Source: Candidatus Hydrogenedentota bacterium (GTDB taxonomy: Bacteria > Hydrogenedentota > Hydrogenedentia > Hydrogenedentales > SLHB01). Taken from it: DNA of 20,193 nucleotides. Shown here in pieces: positions 6,797 to 15,239 of this stretch. A program made the position numbers and the translations under genes. The first letter of the stretch is position 1; each line of letters begins with the position of its first letter. The stretch lies in the NCBI GenBank assembly GCA_035416745.1, contig DAOLNV010000091.1, forward strand, positions 1 through 20,193. The letters run 5' to 3'. The notes under the pieces are model-generated. The model saw only the letters and a list, made by a program, of their open reading frames with translations, was not told the origin of the DNA and searched no databases.

Positions 6797-8575
6797 ATGA
6801 GCGATGATTACAGAAAGATCGTCCAGGAAGCTGTCGCGAAATTCGGCAAGGACAAGAAGCGCTTGATGGACATTGCGCGCGCCGTGCATGCCAAGACGGG
6901 GCACTTGTCGGAGGACATCGTGGGCACTATTGCCGATGCTCTCGGGTGCCATCGGGTGGAGGTGCGTGACATGACCTCCTTCTTTGCGTTCTTCTCGCGG
7001 GAGCCCAAGGGCAAGACGACCATTCGTCTGTGCAACTCCGTGGTGGAGCGCATGAAAGGGGCGGATGCGGTCGCGAAAGCGTTCGAGAAAGCCGTCGGCG
7101 TCCGGTTCGGCGAGACAAGTCCCGATGGACTGATCAGCCTCGAATACACGCCATGCATCGGGATGTCTGACCAGGCGCCCGCGGCGCTTGTCGACGGCAA
7201 GGTGGTGACCAATATCCGGCCCGAAGACGTGAAATCAATAGTCGACGCCGTCCGCTCGGGCAAACTGCACGAAGGCGGCGATACGAGCGTGAAAGCCGTC
7301 GAGTCCAACGTGCGGCTGATGGGGCAAGTCATATTCGCGCCGATGGAGCGTGGCGCGGCGGTTCGCAAGGCCCTGAGCATGAGCCCGGAAGACGTCATCA
7401 ACGAGATGAACAAGGCGCGGGTCCGCGGGCGCGGCGGCGCGGGGTTTCCGCTCGCCATGAAATGGAGCTTCTGCCGCAAGGCGCAGGGTGGCGCGCATTA
7501 CATTGTCTGCAACGGTGACGAAGGCGAGCCCGGCACATTCAAGGACCGCGTGATCCTGACCGAGTGTCCGGACCTGATGTTTGAAGGATTGACGATTGCG
7601 GGATACGCGGTAGGCGCCAAGGAGGGGTACTTCTACCTTCGCGGCGAATATGAATATCTGCTGCCCCACCTGGAGCAGGTGTTGGCGAAGCGCCGCCGCA
7701 TGGGGCTTCTGGGTGAAAACGTATGCGGCTATGAGGGATTCGATTTCGACATCCGGATTCAAATGGGCGCCGGCGCCTATATCTGCGGCGAGGAGTCGGC
7801 ACTCATCGAGTCGCTCGAAGGGAAACGGGGCGCGCCGCGCGACAGACCCCCGTTCCCAGTCCAGAAAGGCTACCTCGACCAGCCGACCAGCGTGAACAAC
7901 ATCGAAACATTGTGCTGCGCCGCCCGCATTATGGAACATGGAGCGGACTGGTTTGCCGCGATGGGCACGAAGGATTCGACGGGCACCAAGTTGCTCAGCG
8001 TATCCGGCGACTGCGAATTTCCCGGCGTGTATGAGGTCGAGTACGGCATAACAGTCGAGAAACTCCTCGAGATGGTTGGCGGCGCGGATGCGCAGGCTGT
8101 CCAGATCGGCGGGCCGTCGGGACAGTGCATCGCGTCCAAGGATTTTGGCCGCAGCATTTGTTTCGAGGATCTGCCTACCGGCGGCTCGACCATCGTCTTC
8201 GGCAAGAACCGGGATTTGCTCGAGTGCATGGAGGGGTTCCTCGAATTCTTCGTCGAGGAGTCGTGCGGTTGGTGCGCGCCGTGCCGCGCGGGCACGGTCA
8301 TCATGAAGATGCAGTTTGAGAAGATTCTCAAGGGCCGAGGCACCCGCGAGGACCTCAAGAAGCTGGAAGACACCGCCAACACGGTGAAGTTCATGAGCCG
8401 TTGCGGATTGGGCCAGACCGCGTGCAATCCGGTGCTGACGACGTTGCGCAACTTCCCGGCCCTGTACGAGGCCCGGATCAAGCCGGAAGAGTTCATTCCG
8501 GCGTTCGATATCAAGGATGCCATGAAGGAAGCGTGCTCCATCACCGGGCAGAAACCGCACGAGCTGGAGGTATGA
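6797..8575 (+). CDS. hoxF: NAD-reducing hydrogenase diaphorase subunit HoxF (NuoE-NuoF fusion)
   Basis: HoxF carries FMN and the NAD(H) site of bidirectional group 3d [NiFe] hydrogenases, in the cytoplasm. The 592 residues fit HoxF (about 600). Residues 1-150 are a NuoE-like thioredoxin-fold domain. Residues 170-592 are NuoF-like: FMN motif RGRGGAGFPLAMKW (210-223), NADH motif CNGDEGEPGTFKDR (238-251), GAGAYICGEESALIESLEG (324-342), and the [4Fe-4S] ligands CGWCAPC (Cys490, 493, 496) plus Cys536 in SRCGLGQ. The NuoE part keeps only two of the usual four [2Fe-2S] cysteines (Cys79, Cys120). Positions equivalent to the others are Glu and Ser, so that cluster is probably absent or altered. The ATG has GGAGG nine bases upstream. 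It is the first gene of hoxFUYH and overlaps or touches hoxU. A formate dehydrogenase or HydB-type diaphorase subunit was considered, but hoxY and hoxH follow. Confidence 0.94.
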   Translation: MSDDYRKIVQEAVAKFGKDKKRLMDIARAVHAKTGHLSEDIVGTIADALGCHRVEVRDMTSFFAFFSREPKGKTTIRLCNSVVERMKGADAVAKAFEKAVGVRFGETSPDGLISLEYTPCIGMSDQAPAALVDGKVVTNIRPEDVKSIVDAVRSGKLHEGGDTSVKAVESNVRLMGQVIFAPMERGAAVRKALSMSPEDVINEMNKARVRGRGGAGFPLAMKWSFCRKAQGGAHYIVCNGDEGEPGTFKDRVILTECPDLMFEGLTIAGYAVGAKEGYFYLRGEYEYLLPHLEQVLAKRRRMGLLGENVCGYEGFDFDIRIQMGAGAYICGEESALIESLEGKRGAPRDRPPFPVQKGYLDQPTSVNNIETLCCAARIMEHGADWFAAMGTKDSTGTKLLSVSGDCEFPGVYEVEYGITVEKLLEMVGGADAQAVQIGGPSGQCIASKDFGRSICFEDLPTGGSTIVFGKNRDLLECMEGFLEFFVEESCGWCAPCRAGTVIMKMQFEKILKGRGTREDLKKLEDTANTVKFMSRCGLGQTACNPVLTTLRNFPALYEARIKPEEFIPAFDIKDAMKEACSITGQKPHELEV

Positions 8576-8580
8576 TTGGG

Positions 8581-9294
8581 ATGAGCAAGAACACGGTGAA
8601 TATCATCATTGACGGTGTCGAAGTCCAGGCGCACGAAGGGCAAACCATCCTTCAGGCCGCTGATGACGCCGGTATCTATATCCCACGGCTGTGCTATCTG
8701 AAAGAGCTGGTCCCGGGCGGCCACTGCCGGGTCTGCACGGTCAAGGTCAACGGCCGTCCCGCCAGCGCATGCACCTTCCCCGCAAGCGAGGGTCTCGTCA
8801 TCGAAAATGACACGGAAGAGATGACGACGTTTCGGCGGAACGTGGTCGAGATGCTGTTTGCGGAAGGCAACCACGTGTGCCCGTCCTGCGAAGCGAGCGG
8901 CAACTGCGAATTGCAGGCGATGGCGTATCGCCTGGGCTTGTTGGCCATAACACTGCCGTTCCTGCGCAAACCGCGCGAGCTGGACGCGACGCACCCGGAC
9001 GTCTACATCGACCGCGATCGCTGCATTCTCTGCGGCCGTTGCGCCCGGGCCTCGGTAGCCGAAGGCAAACGGGTGTTCGGTTTCGAGGGCCGCGGCATCA
9101 ACAAGCGTATCGCGGTGGATGGCGTCCACGGGCTCAAGGAAACCGATTTGAAGGCCGCCGACAAGGCTGCCCGCGCGTGCCCGACCGGGTGCCTCACGTT
9201 GAAGCGCACGGGATGGAAGGTGCCCGTCGGCGAGCGTCTTTACGACAAGACCCCTATCGGAAGCGATATCGAGCAGAAGCAGCCGGTAGGCTGA
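8581..9294 (+). CDS. hoxU: NAD-reducing hydrogenase subunit HoxU (NuoG N-terminal-like iron-sulfur protein)
   Basis: HoxU carries electrons between the HoxF flavin and the HoxYH hydrogenase module and resembles the N-terminus of NuoG. The 237 residues are the usual HoxU size. A plant-type ferredoxin domain has [2Fe-2S] ligands Cys38, Cys49, Cys52 and Cys64 (RLCYLKELVPGGHCRVC and SAC). A His-Cys3 [4Fe-4S] site follows in GNHVCPSCEASGNCELQ (His98, Cys100, 103, 109). The last domain has CILCGRC (Cys148, 151, 154) and ACPTGC (Cys200), enough for one cluster. The fourth position of the first motif is Ser158, and the second motif has lost its CxxCxxC. ATG 8581 has GGAGG ten bases upstream. An alternative ATG at 8572 overlaps the hoxF stop (ATGA) and adds three residues; either start suggests translational coupling. 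Confidence 0.92.
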   Translation: MSKNTVNIIIDGVEVQAHEGQTILQAADDAGIYIPRLCYLKELVPGGHCRVCTVKVNGRPASACTFPASEGLVIENDTEEMTTFRRNVVEMLFAEGNHVCPSCEASGNCELQAMAYRLGLLAITLPFLRKPRELDATHPDVYIDRDRCILCGRCARASVAEGKRVFGFEGRGINKRIAVDGVHGLKETDLKAADKAARACPTGCLTLKRTGWKVPVGERLYDKTPIGSDIEQKQPVG

Positions 9295-9318
9295 ACGATT
9301 CAGGAAAGGGTAGACACC

Positions 9319-9861
9319 ATGGCGAAGCCACTAGTAGCAACCGCCCCCTTTACGGGCTGTTTCGGTTGTCATATGTCCCTGTTGGACATCGATGAGCGGA
9401 TCCTCGATCTGGTCGAGTTGGTGGAGTTCAGCAAGTCGCCCATCAACGACATCAAGACGTTTACGCGCCCCGTCGATGTCGGGCTCCTGGAAGGGGGCAT
9501 CAGCAACGACGAGAACTACGAGCAATTGAAGCTGTTTCGCAAGCACTGCAAGATTCTCATCTCGGTGGGGCAGTGCGCCATTACCGGAGGCGTTCCGGCA
9601 TACCGAAATACGGTGCCCTTGAAAGAGTGTTTCGAAGAAGCCTATTTGAAGGGTCCGACGGTCGTCGACGGCGGCCAGTTTCCAAATGATCCGGATATCC
9701 CGATCATGCTGGACAAGGTCTATCCTTGCCACGAGATCGTCAAGATAGACTATTTCCTTCCGGGCTGCCCGCCTTCGGCGGATACCCTTTGGGCGGCGCT
9801 CACTGCGTTGCTGACCGGGAAGGATGTCGGGCTGCCTTACGAACTGATTAAATACGACTGA
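9319..9861 (+). CDS. hoxY: NAD-reducing hydrogenase small subunit HoxY
   Basis: HoxY is the small subunit of the [NiFe] module and carries the [4Fe-4S] cluster next to the active site. The 180 residues fit the short group 3d form with only the proximal cluster. Likely ligands are Cys14 and Cys17 in FTGCFGCHMSLLDID, Cys86 in ISVGQCAITGG, and Cys150 in FLPGCPPSADT. No twin-arginine signal or membrane helix is present, so the enzyme is cytoplasmic. AGGAAAGGG lies about ten bases before the ATG. It is 24 bases after hoxU and 20 bases before hoxH, so the subunits are made together. Confidence 0.95.
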   Translation: MAKPLVATAPFTGCFGCHMSLLDIDERILDLVELVEFSKSPINDIKTFTRPVDVGLLEGGISNDENYEQLKLFRKHCKILISVGQCAITGGVPAYRNTVPLKECFEEAYLKGPTVVDGGQFPNDPDIPIMLDKVYPCHEIVKIDYFLPGCPPSADTLWAALTALLTGKDVGLPYELIKYD

Positions 9862-9881
9862 CCGCCCTGGAGGCAAACATC

Positions 9882-11342
9882 ATGGCAAAAACCGCAAGCA
9901 ACGGAAAACGGAAGATCGTGATCAACCCGGTGACCCGTATCGAAGGCCACGGCAAAGTCACCATTGTGATGGACAAAGACAACAACGTCGAACAGGCGCG
10001 GTTCCACATCATCGAGTTCCGCGGGTTCGAGCGTTTTGCCAAGGGCCGGTTCTATTGGGAAGCCCCGGTCATGGTGCAGCGCCTGTGCGGCATCTGCCCG
10101 GTGAGCCACCATCTGGCCGGCGCCAAAGCCACCGATATGATCGTGGGCGTCGACAAGATCCCCGTCACGGCGGAGAAAATGCGCCGCCTGATGCACTACG
10201 GCCAGATGTACCAGTCGCACGCCCTGCATTTCTTCCACCTGGCCTCGCCCGATTTGCTGTTCGGGTTCGATGCGCCGGTCGAGAAGCGCAACGTGGTCGG
10301 GGTGATTGAGGCCGACCCCGAGACCGCCAAGAAAGCGGTCCTGATGCGCAAGTTCGGCCAGGAGGTCATCAAGGCGACGGGCGGCAAAAAGGTGCATCCC
10401 ACGGGGGCGATCCCCGGCGGCATCAACAAAAACCTCTCGCTCGCCGAGCGCGACGCCCTCAAGAAGGACGCTGACACCATGGTCGAGTGGGCGGTCGAGG
10501 CCCTCGAACTCTGCAAGAAGATCACCAGAGGAAACCTCGATTTCCTTTTGGGGTTCGGCAGTTTCGACTCGAATCACGTGTCTATCGTGCGTGAAGACGG
10601 CTGCATGGACCTGTACGACGGCAAACTTCGCGCCATTGACGCGCAGGGCGAGAAGATCTTCGACATGGTCGAGCCGCTCGAGTACGCCGATTACCTCGGC
10701 GAAGAAGTGCGGCCCTGGAGCTACATGAAGTTCCCGCACATCCGTTCGCTGGGCAAGGAAAAGGGCTGGTATCGCGTGGGACCTCTCTCGCGGGTCAATT
10801 GCTGCGATTTCATCGACACCGAGCTCGCCGAGAAAGCCCGTCAGGAGTTCATGGCGCTCAACAACGGCAAGCCCGTCAATGCGAGCATGGCCTACCATTG
10901 GGCGCGCCTCATCGAGCTCCTGCATTCGGCCGAAAAGATCAGGGAATTGCTCGATGACCCGGACCTGCAGGGAACAAACCTCGTGGCCCAGGGCAAGAAA
11001 CGTTCTAAAGGCGTAGCCTGGATTGAAGCGCCGCGCGGCACCCTGTTCCACCACTACGAAATAGACACCGAGACGGACCAGATCACGCTCGCGAACCTCA
11101 TTGTCTCGACGACCAGCAACAACGAGCCCATGAACCGTACGGTGAAGACCATTGCCGAGCAGCACCTCAAGGGTAAGAGCGCAAACGAAATCACGGAAGG
11201 CCTGCTGAACCATATCGAAGTGGGTATCCGTGCATATGACCCGTGCCTGAGTTGCGCCACCCATGCCCTTGGAAAGATGCGGCTGCACGTGGAACTGGTC
11301 GGCGCGGAAGGCAATGTTATTGACGAGAAATTCCGCGGGTGA
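9882..11342 (+). CDS. hoxH: NAD-reducing hydrogenase large subunit HoxH ([NiFe] active site)
   Basis: HoxH binds the Ni-Fe(CN)2CO centre where H2 is split or made. The 486 residues fit the family. The L1 motif RLCGICPVSHH gives Cys69 and Cys72. The L2 motif DPCLSCATH gives Cys455 and Cys458. RIEGHGK near the N-terminus (residues 19-25) is the other conserved large-subunit motif. After His461 a 25-residue tail remains (starting ALGKMRLHVEL). This is the extension that a maturation endopeptidase removes after nickel insertion, and the candidate endopeptidase is the next gene. The hoxH stop overlaps that gene's GTG start by four bases (GTGA, 11339-11342). Together with hoxFU this matches group 3d hydrogenase; a full phylogeny would settle the subgroup. 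Confidence 0.96.
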   Translation: MAKTASNGKRKIVINPVTRIEGHGKVTIVMDKDNNVEQARFHIIEFRGFERFAKGRFYWEAPVMVQRLCGICPVSHHLAGAKATDMIVGVDKIPVTAEKMRRLMHYGQMYQSHALHFFHLASPDLLFGFDAPVEKRNVVGVIEADPETAKKAVLMRKFGQEVIKATGGKKVHPTGAIPGGINKNLSLAERDALKKDADTMVEWAVEALELCKKITRGNLDFLLGFGSFDSNHVSIVREDGCMDLYDGKLRAIDAQGEKIFDMVEPLEYADYLGEEVRPWSYMKFPHIRSLGKEKGWYRVGPLSRVNCCDFIDTELAEKARQEFMALNNGKPVNASMAYHWARLIELLHSAEKIRELLDDPDLQGTNLVAQGKKRSKGVAWIEAPRGTLFHHYEIDTETDQITLANLIVSTTSNNEPMNRTVKTIAEQHLKGKSANEITEGLLNHIEVGIRAYDPCLSCATHALGKMRLHVELVGAEGNVIDEKFRG

Positions 11343-12166
11343 GCGAATCGCGTGTGTTAGTCCTCGGGTACGGAAACCCGGGGCGGCAGGATGACGGGCT
11401 CGGCCCGGCGATTGCCGAGGCGGTGGAAGCGTGGGGTGTGCCCAACGTTACAACAGACACCCCCTATCAGTTGAATATCGAGGACGCGGCCACGCTTGCC
11501 GAACATGATCTCGTCATGTTCGTGGATGCCAGCGTGGACGCGGAGGAACCCTACTCGCTGAAACGGATCGCGCCGGCGGCGGAGATCACGTTCACGAGCC
11601 ACAGCGTTTCGCCGGAGTCCGTGTTGGCCCTGTGCCATGAGCACTTCCACACAGAGCCGGAAGCGTATGTCCTAGCCGTGCGCGGGTATGCGTTCGAATT
11701 TGAAGAGGGCCTGACTCCCAGGGCCCGCGAGAATATGGCGAGTGCTTTAGCATGCGTCCAGTCGTTGATACGGGCGTGTAAGGAGACAAGCATGGACAGT
11801 AAGAAAACGATTCTTGCCATTGACGATGATCCCGATATTCGCGCGACCTTACGTATTGTGCTCGAGGCCGAAGGGTTTTCCGTGGGCGAGGCAGCTAACG
11901 GTGAAGAAGGCCTCAAGGCCATCGAGCGCGTGAAACCAGACGCTATCATTGTCGATCTGATGATGGAAAACGTGGACTCCGGCAGCACGGTGGCCCAGAA
12001 GTTGAAGGAAAGCGGCTACAAAGGCCCCGTGTACATGTTGAGTTCGGCGGGCGATACGGTGCGTTACAACATAGACGCGCGCGAGCTGGGCCTGGCGGGG
12101 ATCTTCCAGAAACCCATCGATCCCAAGATGCTGGTCTCTACCCTGAAAACCAAGCTCAAGGTATAG
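11339..12166 (+). CDS. hoxW: Hydrogenase maturation endopeptidase (HoxW/HycI family) fused to a CheY-like receiver domain
   Basis: The open frame of 275 residues joins two domains. Residues 1-150 are the M52 hydrogenase maturation endopeptidase: VLVLGYGNPGRQDDGLGP at the N-terminus, then candidate nickel-recognition residues Asp18/Asp19, Asp63 (MFVDAS) and His88 (FTSHSVSPES). It should cut the HoxH C-terminal tail. Residues 152-275 are a complete response-regulator receiver: acidic pair in LAIDDDPD, phospho-acceptor Asp in IIVDLMMEN (local residue 55), Ser in MLSSAG, and Lys in IFQKPID. No output domain follows. The GTG start overlaps the hoxH stop. The junction has no stop codon, but an in-frame ATG at 11792 with AAGGAG six bases upstream could also start a separate 124-residue receiver. 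Endopeptidase and receiver calls are firm; whether one or two proteins are made is open. Confidence 0.88.
   Translation: MSESRVLVLGYGNPGRQDDGLGPAIAEAVEAWGVPNVTTDTPYQLNIEDAATLAEHDLVMFVDASVDAEEPYSLKRIAPAAEITFTSHSVSPESVLALCHEHFHTEPEAYVLAVRGYAFEFEEGLTPRARENMASALACVQSLIRACKETSMDSKKTILAIDDDPDIRATLRIVLEAEGFSVGEAANGEEGLKAIERVKPDAIIVDLMMENVDSGSTVAQKLKESGYKGPVYMLSSAGDTVRYNIDARELGLAGIFQKPIDPKMLVSTLKTKLKV
11780..11794 (+). promoter_or_regulatory. Internal ribosome binding site and in-frame ATG for the receiver domain
   Basis: AAGGAG (11780-11785), six bases, then ATG (11792-11794), in the same frame as the upstream endopeptidase. The site lies exactly at the domain boundary and is as good as any ribosome site in the window. 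It suggests that a free receiver may be made besides, or instead of, the fusion. Confidence 0.6.
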
Positions 12167-12195
12167 TCAATTTCTTTCGAGGCGGGATGTACGCC

Positions 12196-12241
12196 ACACG
12201 CCGGGAAACGGAGGATGAGCCGTTTTCCGGCGTGTTTACTT
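12196..12241 (+). terminator. Strong intrinsic terminator of the hox operon
   Basis: The left arm ACACGCCGGGAAACGG (12196-12211) pairs over 16 bases with CCGTTTTCCGGCGTGT (12220-12235) with one G-T wobble, around an 8-base loop. TTACTTCTCC follows. It lies 30 bases after the hox operon stop and 10 bases beyond the uvrA stop on the other strand, so the hairpin may also serve convergent uvrA, although no T tract follows in that direction. Confidence 0.82.
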
Positions 12242-12245
12242 CTCC

Positions 12246-15239
12246 TCACGCCTTGTTTGGCAACACGTTTCGGAGGTGCAATCCCGTGTATGACGCATGG
12301 TTTCCCGCGAGTGCTTCCGGAACGCCTGCCGCCACAACCTCGCCGCCCTTGTCGCCGCCTTCGGGGCCGAGGTCGATGATCCAGTCGGCGGTTTTGATGA
12401 CGTCAAGGTTGTGCTCGATGACGACAACGGTGTTCCCGTGCTCAACCAGGCGGTGCAAGACCTCCAGGAGCTTGTCGACGTCCACGGCATGGAGGCCCGT
12501 GGTGGGCTCATCGAGAATGTAGAGGGTCCTGCCGGTCTGGCGTTTTGAAAGCTCCGTCGCCAGTTTCACGCGCTGTGCCTCGCCGCCCGACAGCGTGGTG
12601 GCCGGCTGGCCCAGCTTGATGTAGCCCAGACCCACATCAAGCAACGTACTGAGCTTGGAATGAACCGCGGGGACGTTCCGGAAGAAGGCGCACCCTTCCT
12701 CGACGGTCATATCGAGCACATTGGCGATGCTGTTGCCGCGATAGAGGATCTCGAGGGTGTCGCGGTTGTAACGATGGCCCCGGCACTCCTCGCAGGGCAC
12801 ATACACGTCCGGCAGGAAATGCATCTCGATCTGGATGACCCCATCGCCCTGGCACGCTTCGCACCGGCCTCCTTTCACGTTGAAACTGAAACGCCCGGGT
12901 CTGTAGCCCCGCGCCCGGGCCTCGGGCACTTTGCTGAAGAGTTCGCGGATCGGCGAGAACAGGCCCGTGTACGTCGCTGGATTGGACCGCGGCGTGCGCC
13001 CGATGGGCGACTGGTCAATGTCGATGACCTTGTCGAGATGCTCGAGGCCCTCGATCCGGTCGTGTTTGCCCGGGCGGACGCGAACCGAGTCGTAGATCTG
13101 ACGGATGGCGGCCGGGTAGAGGGTTTCGTTGATGAGGCTTGACTTGCCCGAGCCCGATACCCCGGTGACGCACGTGAAGATGCCCAGGGGAATCTCAACA
13201 TCGATGTGTTTGAGGTTGTTGTGTTCCGCGCCCCACACCTTGAGGGTCTTGCCGTTGGATTTCCGGCGCTGTTGGGGCACCCGAATCTTGAATCTCCCCG
13301 AAAGGAATTGGCCTGTCAGCGAGTTCTTGTTTGCCGCGACCTGCTGTGGAGTGCCCTGCGCGACGATCTGTCCTCCGTGCACGCCGGCCCCGGGCCCCAG
13401 GTCGATCACGTGATCGGCCCTGCGGATGGTTTCTTCGTCGTGCTCGACGACAATTACCGTGTTTCCGAGGTCGCGCATGCGCTCGAGGGTGGCGATGAGT
13501 TTCCTGTTGTCGCGCTGGTGCAGGCCGATGCTGGGTTCGTCGAGAATGTACAGCACGCCCATCAGCCCCGAGCCAATCTGCGTGGCCAGCCGGATGCGTT
13601 GCGACTCGCCCCCTGAAAGGGTCCCGGCGTTCCGGTCGAGGGAGAGATAATCCAGCCCTACACTGACCAGGAACGTCAGGCGCTCGTGGATTTCCTTCAT
13701 TACGCGCGCGGCGATCATTCGCCGGGTCTTGTCCAACTCGAGGTTATCGAAAAAGACCAGAGCTTCGCGAATCGAAAGCGCCGTGACGTCCATGATGGTC
13801 TTGCCCGCAATCGTCACCGACCGCGATTCCGGCCGCAGGCGCGCCCCGCCGCAATCCGTGCAGGGCCGCGAGGACATGAACTGGCTGATCATGTCGCGGG
13901 CGCGGTTGGAGTCCGTGTCGCGGTAGCGCCGCTCGAGATTGGGGATGACTCCCTCGAACGGACGCTGCACTTCATACGTGCTGTTCCGTCCCGAGTAGGT
14001 GAAGTCGATGACCTCGTCGTCCGAACCATAGAGTACGATCTGCTGGAAATCCTCGGGCAGGTCCTCCCAGGAGGTGTCCGTATCCTGGCCGTAATGGCTG
14101 CACACGCACCGCAACGCGTGGCGGTACATGCCGTCGAGCACGCGCCGCATGCTCCAGGGCCGCACGGCTCCCCCTCCGATGGAGAGCGCCCTGTCGGGAA
14201 CCACGAGGTCGGGATCGATCTCAATCACCGTGCCCAGGCCCGTGCATGTCGGGCAGGCGCCGTGGGGGTTGTTGAACGAGAACATGCGCGGGGTCAATTC
14301 CTCGAAGCTCAGGCCGCAGTCGATGCAGGCGAAGTGTTCGCTCTGCAACACCTCGCTCACGTGCTTATCGGGGGTCTCGCGCCAGATTCGTATGATGCCC
14401 TCGCCCAGCTTGAGGCAGGCCTCGACCGAATCCGTCAAACGCCGGCCGATGCCTTCCTTGACGACCAAGCGGTCGACGACCACGTCGATGTCGTGCTTGA
14501 CGTACCGTTCGAGGTCGATGTCGTCGTCCACGGTGCGGAATTCGCCGTCGACCCGCACCCGCACGTATCCCCGCCGCTTGATGTCTTCAAAGGCTTTCTG
14601 ATAGGTGCCTTTGCGCTGCCGGACCACCGGGGCCATCAACTGAACGCGCGTACCCTCGGGCAAGGCTTTGATCCCGTCGACGATGGTCTGGGGGGTCTGC
14701 GACTGGATGGGCTTGCCGCAATTGTAGCAGTGCGGCGTGCCGATCCTGGCGAACAGGAGGCGCAGGTAGTCGTAAATCTCGGTTACGGTGCCCACGGTCG
14801 AGCGCGGGTTCCGGTGGGTGGTCTTCTGTTCGATCGAAATGGCGGGGCTGAGCCCGTCGATCGAGTCGACGTCCGGTTTCTCCATTTGTTCAAGGAATTG
14901 GCGGGCGTATGCCGAGAGGCTCTCGACGTACCGGCGCTGGCCTTCCGCATAAATGGTGTCGAACGCGAGGCTCGATTTTCCCGACCCGCTCAGGCCCGTG
15001 ATCACAACCAGCTTGTCGCGGGGAATGGTCACGTTCAGGTTCTTGAGATTGTGCTCGCGCGCGCCTTTTATAATGATGCTGTCGCGAGACTTCACGCTGG
15101 GAACGGAAACGTCGTCTTTGCCTGAATTGCGTCTTCCCGCAGCGGCATTCCGCGAGGCCGGACGGCGTTTCGGCGTAAGCGCCGCGGGCTTGGGTCCGTT
15201 TTTCCGGGTTTTCCCCGTCGATTTGGGTGTTGTGGGCAT
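12246..15239 (-). CDS. uvrA: Excinuclease ABC subunit A
   Basis: UvrA is the DNA-damage sensor of nucleotide excision repair and loads UvrB. Both ABC ATPase halves are complete. The first has Walker A GLSGSGKSS (residues 82-90 from the chosen start), then FDTIYAEGQRRYVESLSAYA, the zinc module CIDC...CPTC, LSGGESQRIRLA and LDEPSIGLHQRDN. The second has GVSGSGKSSLINETLYPA, the zinc module CEAC...CEEC, LSGGEAQRVKLATEL and DEPTTGLHAVDV. The start is uncertain. The ATG at 15239 gives 997 residues with a basic tail of about 50 residues before the usual N-terminus (DSIIIKGAREHNLKNL). A TTG at 15305 would lengthen it; a GTG at 15095 would give 949 residues, closest to normal, but lacks a ribosome site. 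AGGAG lies 15 bases before ATG 15239. It is convergent with the hox operon and divergent from the AIM24-family gene. Confidence 0.95.
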   Translation of the reverse strand: MPTTPKSTGKTRKNGPKPAALTPKRRPASRNAAAGRRNSGKDDVSVPSVKSRDSIIIKGAREHNLKNLNVTIPRDKLVVITGLSGSGKSSLAFDTIYAEGQRRYVESLSAYARQFLEQMEKPDVDSIDGLSPAISIEQKTTHRNPRSTVGTVTEIYDYLRLLFARIGTPHCYNCGKPIQSQTPQTIVDGIKALPEGTRVQLMAPVVRQRKGTYQKAFEDIKRRGYVRVRVDGEFRTVDDDIDLERYVKHDIDVVVDRLVVKEGIGRRLTDSVEACLKLGEGIIRIWRETPDKHVSEVLQSEHFACIDCGLSFEELTPRMFSFNNPHGACPTCTGLGTVIEIDPDLVVPDRALSIGGGAVRPWSMRRVLDGMYRHALRCVCSHYGQDTDTSWEDLPEDFQQIVLYGSDDEVIDFTYSGRNSTYEVQRPFEGVIPNLERRYRDTDSNRARDMISQFMSSRPCTDCGGARLRPESRSVTIAGKTIMDVTALSIREALVFFDNLELDKTRRMIAARVMKEIHERLTFLVSVGLDYLSLDRNAGTLSGGESQRIRLATQIGSGLMGVLYILDEPSIGLHQRDNRKLIATLERMRDLGNTVIVVEHDEETIRRADHVIDLGPGAGVHGGQIVAQGTPQQVAANKNSLTGQFLSGRFKIRVPQQRRKSNGKTLKVWGAEHNNLKHIDVEIPLGIFTCVTGVSGSGKSSLINETLYPAAIRQIYDSVRVRPGKHDRIEGLEHLDKVIDIDQSPIGRTPRSNPATYTGLFSPIRELFSKVPEARARGYRPGRFSFNVKGGRCEACQGDGVIQIEMHFLPDVYVPCEECRGHRYNRDTLEILYRGNSIANVLDMTVEEGCAFFRNVPAVHSKLSTLLDVGLGYIKLGQPATTLSGGEAQRVKLATELSKRQTGRTLYILDEPTTGLHAVDVDKLLEVLHRLVEHGNTVVVIEHNLDVIKTADWIIDLGPEGGDKGGEVVAAGVPEALAGNHASYTGLHLRNVLPNKA

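Noticed and set aside
9837..11288. Minus strand open frame of 483 codons opposite hoxH
   Set aside because: Antisense shadow caused by GC-rich third codon positions; hoxH has complete active-site motifs and operon context.
13686..15125. Plus strand open frame of 479 codons opposite uvrA
   Set aside because: Antisense shadow of uvrA, with no domain I can recognise and no ribosome site.
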